From positions 372,001 through 436,000 of the forward strand of contig NZ_AMPG01000001.1 of the NCBI RefSeq assembly GCF_000299415.1: DNA of 64,000 nt. The letters are read 5' to 3'. The notes beneath the pieces are model-generated. The model did not search any database. It had not been told where the DNA came from and saw only the letters and a program-made list of their open reading frames with translations. Position numbers and translations under genes: made by a program. This DNA comes from Candidatus Microthrix parvicella Bio17-1 (GTDB lineage: Bacteria; Actinomycetota; Acidimicrobiia; Acidimicrobiales; Microtrichaceae). Positions 26,401 through 34,177 of this stretch are shown here, piece by piece (positions within the stretch are counted from its first letter, which is position 1; every line of letters begins with the position of its first letter).

Positions 26401-27929
26401 ATGCCACCGCCAGCCCAAACCGGCACCGCCATAGCCATCTCAACCGAGGAGCTGGAAGCGGCCGATGCCGTGGCACTCGACCCGCCCTACCTGTTCGGGC
26501 GGCGTCTGCCCGCCACCACCGTCGCCGAACGAACCAGGCGGGCGGCGGCGATGGGAGCGGTGGTCGCCCGACGGTTTGGCCCGGTGCTTGCCCACGGTGC
26601 CCGCCACCGCCAGGTCAATACCCATGACTGGGTACCGGCGCTCCGCCACACGTTTGAAGACCTGGGCACCACGTTCCTCAAGTTCGGCCAACTTGTGGGC
26701 TCCGCCCCCGGCGTGTTCGGCGAGGGGGTCGCTGCGGAGTTCCGCAGCTGCCTCGACACCGGTCCGGCGGTACCCGCCGACGAGGTTCGGGCGCTGATCG
26801 AGGACCAACTCGGCCGCTCACTCGAAGATGCCTTCGCCACCTTCGACCCCGAACCCATCGGCCGAGCCTCGATCGCCGTCGTTCACCGCGCCACCACCCA
26901 TGAAGGCGACGAGGTGGCCGTCAAGGTCTTACGTCCCGGGGTCGACCGTCGGGTGGCGGTGGATCTCGACCTGCTGCAACCGCTGCTGGCCAAGGTGGTC
27001 GAATTCACCGGCGAACAGGCCGCCGTTTCAATGCTGCAACAGTTCGACGGATTCCGCCTGCAGTTGGGCGAGGAACTCGACCTGCGCAACGAGGCCCGGG
27101 CGATGGATCACTTCCGTGACCTGCTGGGCGTCGTCGACCTACCGATGGTGACCGTGCCGATGGTGTACCCCAACCTGAGCAACGGCCGGGTGCTCACTAT
27201 GGAGTTCATCGACGGTGTGCCGGTGGACGACCTGGCCACGATCGACGGTTACGGCACCGACGCCGGTGCCGTGGTCCAGCAGGTGGTGCAGCGTTTCTCT
27301 TAACCGCACTGCGCTGGGGCACTTTCCACGGCGACGTACACGCGGGCAACCTGCTGTTCCGCCCCGACGGACGCATCGGCGTCATCGACTGGGGCATCGT
27401 CGGGCGGCTCGACCCCGACACCCATCTGCTCTTCCGGAAGATGATCGAGGCCGCGTTGGGCGACGAGACCGCTTGGACCGACATCGCCGCCGTGTTCAAG
27501 CGCAACTACGGCGACGTGATCGAGGCGGCACTGGGGTGGGACGACGACGGGCTGACCGCGTTCATCAAGATGATGATCCAACCGGTGCTGACCCAGCCCT
27601 TTGGGCAGGTCAGCCTGGCCGACCTGATTCTGGCACCCCAGCGGGCGGTGGCCGAGGCCTCAGGGATCGACCCGGCTGATGGTTCGTTCAAGGCCCGAAT
27701 CCAGCGGCTGAACGAGCAGCGCAAGGCCCGCAAGCTGGTGGAGACCGAAGGTGCCGTGGCCACCGACTTCGACCGCGCCACCTTCCTGCTGTCCAAACAG
27801 CTGATGTACTTCGAGCGCTACGGCAAGATGTACATGCGGGACGTCTCGCTGTTCGACGACCGCGAGTTCTTCGTCACCGCCCTTGGCCACGACCCAGCGG
27901 CTGCGAAGACGGACGACGCTGGCCAGTAA
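26401..27929 (+). pseudogene. ABC1/AarF (UbiB-like) kinase family gene with a -1 frameshift
   Basis: Frame one runs from ATG 26401 to TAA 27301-27303 and covers the N-lobe: KFGQLVGSAPG, then IGRASIAVVHRAT and EVAVKVLRPGVDRR with the ATP-site Lys. It stops after VVQQVVQRFS. The -1 frame then continues LTALRWGTFHGDVHAGNLLF (catalytic loop) and GVIDWGIVGRL (metal Asp) to TAA at 27929. Adding one T to the TTT run at 27294-27296 joins the halves as VVQRFLLTALRWG, giving about 509 residues. Everything else looks intact, so a sequencing error in a short homopolymer or a recent mutation are both possible. Confidence 0.8.
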
Positions 27930-27975
27930 CGACGAACAGGACTCACCGGTGAGGTGAAGACCAACGCCGCAGGAC

Positions 27976-28030
27976 TGTGTGGATATCGACACTGTTTGAC
28001 CTGCGGACGCGTTGTGACGATATCCACACA
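27976..28030. repeat. 13-bp perfect inverted repeat between convergent genes
   Basis: TGTGTGGATATCG at 27976-27988 is repeated exactly in inverse orientation at 28018-28030 (CGATATCCACACA), with a 29-base spacer. It lies between the stops of the ABC1 gene and the TPR gene. No T-run follows, so a standard terminator is not indicated. A 12-base palindrome CTCACCGGTGAG (27942-27953) lies just before it. Confidence 0.7.
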
Positions 28031-28056
28031 CATTGACCGTCACCTTGTGTGTCCAA

Positions 28057-30507
28057 TTAGTTCTCGTTCGTGCCCCGAAGATCGGTGAGTTTCTGTAATG
28101 CCCGATCCAACTCGCTAATCCACCTTTGGTTGTCGGGGTCGCTTTCCAACACCCTCCGTCGGTGGGTGACAGATTCGGTGTGTGCTCCAACCGCGTCAGC
28201 CAGGTTGCCCTGACCCCGGTAGTCGTCCCCCAGAGACCCGAGGCCGATCCCGAGGTCGCGGAGGTAGGTGGGGTTGTCGGGGTCGCTTTCCAACACCCTC
28301 CGATAGTGGGTGACAGATTCGGTGTGTGCTCCAACCGCGTCAGCCAGGTTGCCCTGACCCCGGTAGTCGTCCCCCAGAGACCCGAGGCCGATCCCGAGGG
28401 CGCGGAGGTAGGTGGGGTTGTCGGGGTCGCTTTCCAACACCCTCCGATAGTGGGTGACAGATTCGGTGTGTGCTCCAACCGCGTCAGCCAGGTTGCCCTG
28501 ACCCTGGTAGTCGTTCCCCAGATCCCCGAGGCCGGTCCCGAGGGCGCGGAGGTAGGTGGGGTTGTCGGGGTCGCTTTCCAACACCCTCCGATAGTGGGTG
28601 ACAGATTCGGTGTGTGCTCCAACCGCGTCAGCCAGGTTGCCCTGACCCCGGTAGGCGTTCCCCAGAGCCCCGAGGCCGATCCCGAGGTCGCGGAGGTAGG
28701 TGGGGTTGTCGGGGTCGCTTTCCAACACCCTCCGTCGGTGGGTGACAGATTCGGTGTGTGCTCCAACCGCGTCAGCCAGGTTGCCCTGACCCCGGTAGTC
28801 GTCCCCCAGAGCCCCGAGTCCGATCCCGAGGGCGCGGAGGTAGGTGGGGTTGTCGGGGTCGCTTTCCAACACCCTTCTCAGCTTGTTGACGGCTAGCTTC
28901 AACCGGGGGACTGCGCGTTCATCTCCTCTCTGATGCAGCGCCTCTCCAAAACGTAGGCTGGCGAATCCCTGCGCCATCAGGTTGCTCCCAGCTTCAGCAC
29001 AGCTGACGCTGCGCTCTCCGACCGCAATCGCAAGCTTCGGAAATCCGCAAGTGATGAGTTCGAAGCAAAGCGAGGTCAATGGTTCGGCGGCCAATGGGTC
29101 GTCGGTCGGCCCAGCCAACATCGCCGTTGCCTGAGGCTCGAGCATCCGACGCCTCGTGCGGTTAGCCAGCCGTTCAACCAATACTTCGGCCTCGTCAGGT
29201 CGCCCGGCCAAGCGAAGCAGCGGGATGGTTGCATCGAAGAATTCGGGATGCCACCCATACGCGTCTCGCCCCGCTTCCACCAACCGGCTCGCACTTCGCC
29301 GATTCTCGGCTGACACCACCGATGCTGGCCCATCCGTAGCTGCCAGAAATCGTCGCAGAGTTTCGGATCGCCACCCATAGGTCCAGTGGTAGTCACCGTT
29401 GGCCTCTACAGGATCTCGAATGGTGTGTATGGCTCCCGCCTTCGAGACCAACGGACGACCTCCCAATTCGGGTGGTGCCGGGACACTCTGGTCGACCAAA
29501 TCATCGAGCAGGTCGAGGACCTCGTCCGTCTCGCACCCGTACTCTTCCGCCACGACGGTCGACACGGCAGTTCCAGAGAAGGTCGGACCGCTCAGTGCCG
29601 CCAAGTGGAGGGCGCGACGAGCTACTTCCGGCGCATCAGCCCCGGCGTACCTGCGCTCTCCGCTGAGCGGAGCAAGAATCCGTCGGATGTCGTCCTCCAT
29701 GGGCTCTTCGGAGCTGGTGAATCGCCAAGCTCCGTCGATTCGAGCCACCCGGTGGGCGGCTCGCCACGCCTGCCACACCTTGGCCGCGTCCGTCGTGCTG
29801 CCCCCGGAGACCGCAATCAGGCGGTCAGCGACGTCGATACTGCAGGCGCCTAACCAACGCTCGACCTGTACGCGATCGAGAATGCCGATCCAACGAAACA
29901 CAGCAATGCCCTGATCCCTTGCTGCAATCACGTCTGCCAACGCCGAAGAAGCAGGGAACTCGGCTCCAACCGCACCGACGTCCGGCTGCCGTCCAGAGAG
30001 CAATTCGTGACCGCTGGCCTCACACACCACCAACAACGGGTGTGGCAGGTGGGTGGTCAGGACGTAACGAATGGTCTGCCACAACGCCGTCTGGGCCGCA
30101 TCAGTCACATCTCCGAACACGAGGACCCGGGGTCGATCACGAGCCAACTCCGTGATCGACTCCCAGAGCATGTCCGAAGCGGTCGACGGCGGACTCTGCT
30201 TCCAACGAGCCAACATGCGACGGGAAAGCTTGGTGAGCGGAGCCAGAATCCCAACGACCGGCAGAAGCAATGCGCCCGACTGACCCGTCAGATCCATCAA
30301 TTCGTCGAGCAGTTCGTCGTCCGGTCCCGCCCTGGGAAGCATGGAGGCAACCCCGATGCTGGGGACGCCCAACCCTTCGCTCGCGATGTGCTCGCTGACC
30401 CAACGGGCGTTGCCCCCGAGCACCACAATTGGAGGCCGAATCGGGTGGACCAAACCGAGGCCCGACGCCATGCAGCGCAGCTCTTCGAGCAGCGCTGCAG
30501 GCGGCAA
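28057..30507 (-). CDS. Degenerate AAA/STAND-like NTPase protein with C-terminal TPR-like repeats
   Basis: An 816-residue protein from TTG 30507. Residues 25-200 look like an AAA/STAND ATPase core, but the P-loop is missing: the Walker A position reads IVVLGGNARWVSEHI, without GK[ST], and the Walker B-like strand is RVLVFGDVTDAAQ. A winged-helix-like part follows (residues about 250-350), then helical hairpins and, from residue 567, five nearly identical 48-residue units of the RRVLESDPDNPTYLR type. An in-frame ATC at 30528 stands 7 bases after GAGGGGG, and the added AIEYLSPP reads like protein, so the true start may be non-standard. The role is unknown; signalling or conflict is a guess. Confidence 0.7.
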   Translation of the reverse strand: MPPAALLEELRCMASGLGLVHPIRPPIVVLGGNARWVSEHIASEGLGVPSIGVASMLPRAGPDDELLDELMDLTGQSGALLLPVVGILAPLTKLSRRMLARWKQSPPSTASDMLWESITELARDRPRVLVFGDVTDAAQTALWQTIRYVLTTHLPHPLLVVCEASGHELLSGRQPDVGAVGAEFPASSALADVIAARDQGIAVFRWIGILDRVQVERWLGACSIDVADRLIAVSGGSTTDAAKVWQAWRAAHRVARIDGAWRFTSSEEPMEDDIRRILAPLSGERRYAGADAPEVARRALHLAALSGPTFSGTAVSTVVAEEYGCETDEVLDLLDDLVDQSVPAPPELGGRPLVSKAGAIHTIRDPVEANGDYHWTYGWRSETLRRFLAATDGPASVVSAENRRSASRLVEAGRDAYGWHPEFFDATIPLLRLAGRPDEAEVLVERLANRTRRRMLEPQATAMLAGPTDDPLAAEPLTSLCFELITCGFPKLAIAVGERSVSCAEAGSNLMAQGFASLRFGEALHQRGDERAVPRLKLAVNKLRRVLESDPDNPTYLRALGIGLGALGDDYRGQGNLADAVGAHTESVTHRRRVLESDPDNPTYLRDLGIGLGALGNAYRGQGNLADAVGAHTESVTHYRRVLESDPDNPTYLRALGTGLGDLGNDYQGQGNLADAVGAHTESVTHYRRVLESDPDNPTYLRALGIGLGSLGDDYRGQGNLADAVGAHTESVTHYRRVLESDPDNPTYLRDLGIGLGSLGDDYRGQGNLADAVGAHTESVTHRRRVLESDPDNQRWISELDRALQKLTDLRGTNEN
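28130..28878. repeat. 144-bp coding tandem repeat, five copies plus a partial one
   Basis: Units beginning TTGTCGGGGTCGCTTTCCAA start at 28130, 28274, 28418, 28562 and 28706, with a partial sixth at 28850. The first two differ at about four of 144 positions. Each unit encodes 48 residues (one TPR-like hairpin plus linker). Such identity points to recent copying or ongoing gene conversion. Confidence 0.95.
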
Positions 30508-30626
30508 AGGCGGGCTCAGATATTCGATGGCAGGACCCCCTCGGTTGCCGCCCGTACCCAGATACTACCGATACGTCTGAGCACCCTCCACCGACACGGG
30601 TCGATGGAAGAAGGCGTCAGGACGAC

Positions 30627-31883
30627 TCAGCCGGATGCCAGGCGGTCGCGCTCGGCCAGTGCGGCCCCCACCAACAGTCGAACCCCGATTCCAATCGACC
30701 GCTCGTCGACGTCGAAGGCGCCGGAGTGGATGTCGGGGCGGGGCGCTCCGGAGGCCGGGTTGAACGTGCCCAGGCGGGCATACGAGGCGGGCACCTGGCG
30801 CGCATACCAGGCGAAACTGTCGCCACCGCGGCTGTGTTGAGCCTCGACGGTGTTGTGTTCCCCCACTACCGAGGCCGCCGCCCGGCGAAGGGAGCGGGTC
30901 GGGGCAGCAGCGTTGACCGAGGGTGGCACGCCTTTGCGATAAGCGAACTCCAGCGTGGCGCCGGTCGGCTCGACCACCGCCCGGGTCGCCTGCTCCAACA
31001 ACTCGGCAGCGTGCTCCCACGCCTCGACATCCGGGGTGCGAATAGTGGCTGTGGCCGTCGCTCGTGTGGGAATGACGTTGGGTGCATCACCGCCGTGGGT
31101 CGACCCGAACACCACCAACGCCTCTGCGGGCGCAGCCGCCTTGGCCACTCGCTCGGGCACCTGGCTGAGCACCTGGCCCAGCACCGCCAACAGGTTGACG
31201 GTGAGTTCCGGACGGGCGGTGTGACCGCCCGGGCCAAGAATGGTGATGCGTGCCATGTCGGCGGCCGAGGTGATTGGCCCGGTTCGCAGCGCCACCTGGC
31301 CGACATCGATCTTGGGATCGCAGTGAACCCCCAGCATCGAGCTGACACCGCCCAACGCTCCGGCGTCGATCACGCTGGGCGCCCCACCCGGCAACGCCTC
31401 CTCGGCAGGTTCGAAGATGAATCGGAAGGCGCCGGTGAGTTCGCCCTCCTTAACCGCCTCGGCGAGCGCCAGCGCCGCACCGAGTACCACCGTGGTGTGC
31501 ACGTCGTGGCCACACGCATGGGCCACACCCGGCAGGGTGGACCGATACGCCACGTCCTTCTCATCCTCCATGGCGAGCGCGTCCAGGTCGGCGCGCAGCG
31601 CCACCACCGGGCGACCGTCGGACGGTGCCTCGAAGGACGATGCGGTCCCCGTGGCCAGATCGCACACCAACCCGGTGCTTTCGGGCAGTTGCGACGGCGA
31701 AAGACCGGCGACACGGAGCCGGTCGATGACCGCCGCCGTGGTCTCCACCTCGGCCCACGACACCTCGGGATGAGCGTGCAAACGGCGGCGAAACGCCACC
31801 AGTTCGTCGAGGTGGGCATCGAGAAACCCGTCGAGCCATGGGGGCACCGGTTGGGGTGACGCGTCCTCAGCCAACGGGGGCAT
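30627..31883 (-). CDS. M20-family amidohydrolase / peptidase
   Basis: A 418-residue protein of the IAA-amino acid hydrolase type: RRRLHAHPEVSWAE near residue 32, the metal motif ACGHDVHTTVVLG near 122, EPAEEALPGGA and a dimerisation domain (ILGPGGHTARPE). These enzymes hydrolyse N-acyl amino acids or related amides with two zinc ions. The start ATG at 31883 overlaps the end of the upstream YbdK-like gene by 17 bases, so both are in one transcript. Confidence 0.88.
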   Translation of the reverse strand: MPPLAEDASPQPVPPWLDGFLDAHLDELVAFRRRLHAHPEVSWAEVETTAAVIDRLRVAGLSPSQLPESTGLVCDLATGTASSFEAPSDGRPVVALRADLDALAMEDEKDVAYRSTLPGVAHACGHDVHTTVVLGAALALAEAVKEGELTGAFRFIFEPAEEALPGGAPSVIDAGALGGVSSMLGVHCDPKIDVGQVALRTGPITSAADMARITILGPGGHTARPELTVNLLAVLGQVLSQVPERVAKAAAPAEALVVFGSTHGGDAPNVIPTRATATATIRTPDVEAWEHAAELLEQATRAVVEPTGATLEFAYRKGVPPSVNAAAPTRSLRRAAASVVGEHNTVEAQHSRGGDSFAWYARQVPASYARLGTFNPASGAPRPDIHSGAFDVDERSIGIGVRLLVGAALAERDRLASG

Positions 31884-33003
31884 CGGTCAGGAGTTCCTGT
31901 TGCAGGGCGGCGGTCACGTCCACCAAGGTGCCACCCTGTGCCACGATCCGGCGCTGCCGCTCGGCCGAGTTGCCGGTCCGTACCAGGTCGCTTAACGAAG
32001 CCAGTTCGTCCGAGCACCCCAGGCGGGCCGCCGTGCCCGACAACAACTCCACCAACTCGTCGACGATCTGGCGGGCCGGCTTCCGATTGCCGTTGTCATC
32101 CACGATGAGTTGGGCATCCAACCCGTGGCGGGCGGCCAGCCACTTGTTCTGACGCACCACCCACTCCCGCACTCCGGGCAGGGGCACCCCGTTGTCGATC
32201 TGCGCATCCATCCACGCCACCAGGCACTGAGCCAGCGACGCCACGCCACAGATCTCGGTCATCGTTGGCATACCGTCGCACATCCGCAGCTCGACCGTGC
32301 CGAAATCGGGGTGAGGGCGGACATCCCACCACACCTCCCGCACCGACTCGATCGCCTCAGCGCGAATCAGCGCATCGAGGAAGGCCTCGAAGTCGACCCA
32401 CGAGGTCAGCCGAGGCGGCAACCCGGCGGTGGGAAGACCCTCGAAAATCTTGGTTCGAGCCGAGGCCAGCCCTGTGTCGTAGCCGTGCCAGAACGGCGAA
32501 GACGCCGACAGCGCCAGGAACACCGGCAGATAGGTGGTGAGCGAGTTGACGGTCGCCACACACTTCTCCGCCGACCGAACCCCGACGTGATAGTGGATGC
32601 CGTAGATCGCCAGGCGACGCACCGGCCACTGCATCTCGTCGAGCAGCTTCTGGTAGCGCGCCGACGGGCTGACCTGCAGGTCGCGGTAGGAACTGAACGG
32701 GTGCGTGCCCGAACACAGCAGGCCAACCCCTCGGGCATCTGCCGCCTGGCGCAGCTCGGAAATGCCCGCCTCCAGGTCGCGCCGTGCGTCGCTCACCGTG
32801 TCGCAGATGCCGGTGATGGTCTCCACCGTCGACTCAAACAGCTCGTGCTTGAGCGCCGGATGCTCGGACCCGTCGTCAGGCTCCACATCGGCCAGGGTGT
32901 CGGTGGCCGCCGCGGTGAGCCCGTGAGTCTCCCGATCCACCAGGCTCAGCTCCACCTCCACCCCCAACGACGAAGTTGGCGACGAATGGAACTCGATCGT
33001 CAT
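31867..33003 (-). CDS. ybdK: YbdK-type carboxylate-amine ligase (GCS2 family)
   Basis: A 378-residue protein with the GCS2 glutamate-cysteine ligase layout: SLGVEVELSLVD at the N-terminus, LLCSGTHPFSSYRD, GIHYHVGVRS and a C-terminal ELRMCDGMPTMTE. YbdK proteins have weak glutamate-cysteine ligase activity. In a mycothiol organism EgtA (ergothioneine) is a possible alternative, though the length and motifs fit YbdK better. The overlap with the M20 hydrolase suggests that one gene makes an amide and the other removes it, but that is inference. Confidence 0.82.
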   Translation of the reverse strand: MTIEFHSSPTSSLGVEVELSLVDRETHGLTAAATDTLADVEPDDGSEHPALKHELFESTVETITGICDTVSDARRDLEAGISELRQAADARGVGLLCSGTHPFSSYRDLQVSPSARYQKLLDEMQWPVRRLAIYGIHYHVGVRSAEKCVATVNSLTTYLPVFLALSASSPFWHGYDTGLASARTKIFEGLPTAGLPPRLTSWVDFEAFLDALIRAEAIESVREVWWDVRPHPDFGTVELRMCDGMPTMTEICGVASLAQCLVAWMDAQIDNGVPLPGVREWVVRQNKWLAARHGLDAQLIVDDNGNRKPARQIVDELVELLSGTAARLGCSDELASLSDLVRTGNSAERQRRIVAQGGTLVDVTAALQQELLTDAPVG

Positions 33004-33130
33004 GGCTCGGCCCGAACGAGGGATTCACGGATCATCGGCCCATGGTAGGTGGCGCCAGACAACGGCGTGACGCTTGGCTCAGCATCCGCAGGGTCGGCCG
33101 CTGCCAGCCCACGCCGGTAGCGTGCGCCGC

Positions 33131-34114
33131 GTGGCGGAAACCGACCAGAGCACCGAGGAGCACGCAGCCGCCCAGTACCGCATCGGGGTGATCGGCGGAA
33201 TCGGCGCTTACACCATGTGGGGCCTGTTCCCGCTGTTTTTCCATCGGCTGGAGCCCACTTCACCCCTGGAAATCATCGGGCATCGCGTCATCTGGACGGC
33301 GGTGCTCATGGTCGGCGTGCTGTCACTCGGGGCGGGCTGGGGCTGGGTCCGTCCGCTGCTGGCCGACCGCCGCCGCACCGTTTCGGTGGCGTTGGCAGGG
33401 GTGTTGTTATCCGCCAACTGGCTGATCTACGTGTGGGCGGTGACCAACGACCGGGTGGTCGACGCCTCGCTGGGTTACTTCATCAACCCACTGGTCACCG
33501 TGCTGCTCGGCGTGCTCGTGCTGCACGAGCGTCTCCGCCCGCTGCAATGGGCGGCGGTGATCGCCGGGGCGGTGTCGGTGCTCGTCCTCGTGCTGGGGTA
33601 CGGCTCGGTGCCCTGGGTCAGCCTGGGGCTGGCGGCATCGTTCGGGACCTATGGACTCTTGAAAAAGCAGGTGGGTCTGGGCGCCGTGGAGGCCCTGACC
33701 GCGGAGACGTTTGCGGTCGTACCCCTCGCCCTGGGCGGCATGGGCTGGGCGCTGGTCGCCGGCGAACTGGACTTCCCCGCCGCGCCGATCAGCATGAAGC
33801 TGCTGCTGCTGGCCGCCGGTGCCGTCACCGCCGCCCCACTGCTGGCCTTTGGCGTGGCCACCAACCGCATACCGCTGTCGATCATCGGCCTGCTCCAGTA
33901 TCTCACCCCGATCATCCAGTTCATCCTGGGAGTGTTCGTGTTTGGCGAAGAGGTACCTCCGGCCCGGCTGGCCGGGTTCGCCTGCGTCTGGGTGGCGCTT
34001 GCGCTGCTGAGCGCCGACGGGCTCCGCCAGGGTCACCGTCAGGCCGGCGTACGACGGGCGGCGCGCACCACCGCCACGGCCGCGGTTCAGAAGGCGAAAA
34101 CCGACGACCGGTAA
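33131..34114 (+). CDS. rarD: RarD-type EamA/DMT transporter
   Basis: A 327-residue protein from a GTG at 33131. Ten hydrophobic segments can be traced. The first contains GGIGAYTMWGLFPLFFHRLE, then EIIGHRVIWT and SANWLIYVWAVTNDRVVDASLGYFINPL, which are hallmarks of RarD. Substrate is unknown in the family (chloramphenicol sensitivity was the original phenotype). The tail after residue 300 is basic and hydrophilic. Confidence 0.88.
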   Translation: MAETDQSTEEHAAAQYRIGVIGGIGAYTMWGLFPLFFHRLEPTSPLEIIGHRVIWTAVLMVGVLSLGAGWGWVRPLLADRRRTVSVALAGVLLSANWLIYVWAVTNDRVVDASLGYFINPLVTVLLGVLVLHERLRPLQWAAVIAGAVSVLVLVLGYGSVPWVSLGLAASFGTYGLLKKQVGLGAVEALTAETFAVVPLALGGMGWALVAGELDFPAAPISMKLLLLAAGAVTAAPLLAFGVATNRIPLSIIGLLQYLTPIIQFILGVFVFGEEVPPARLAGFACVWVALALLSADGLRQGHRQAGVRRAARTTATAAVQKAKTDDR

Positions 34115-34177
34115 CCAGCACCGGCAACCACGCGGTGACGGCCTGCCGACGGGCCGACGCCGGTAGCTTGGACGCCC

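Noticed and set aside
27290-27303. Programmed -1 frameshift in the ABC1 kinase gene
   Set aside because: The site CGTTTCTCTTAA does not fit X-XXY-YYZ, and no obvious pseudoknot follows. A one-base error in the T run is simpler.
27942-28056. Rho-independent terminator between the ABC1 and TPR genes
   Set aside because: The palindromes are present, but there is no T-tract on either strand; kept only as an unexplained inverted repeat.
28130-28878. CRISPR-like array
   Set aside because: The units are 144 bp, contiguous and without unique spacers, and they code for protein.
28126-28896. Long open frames on the opposite strand and in another minus frame across the 144-bp repeats (27,660-28,766 and 28,126-28,896)
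   Set aside because: The repeat length is a multiple of three, so every frame that is open in one unit is open in all. Only the 28,057-30,507 frame continues into non-repeat protein sequence.
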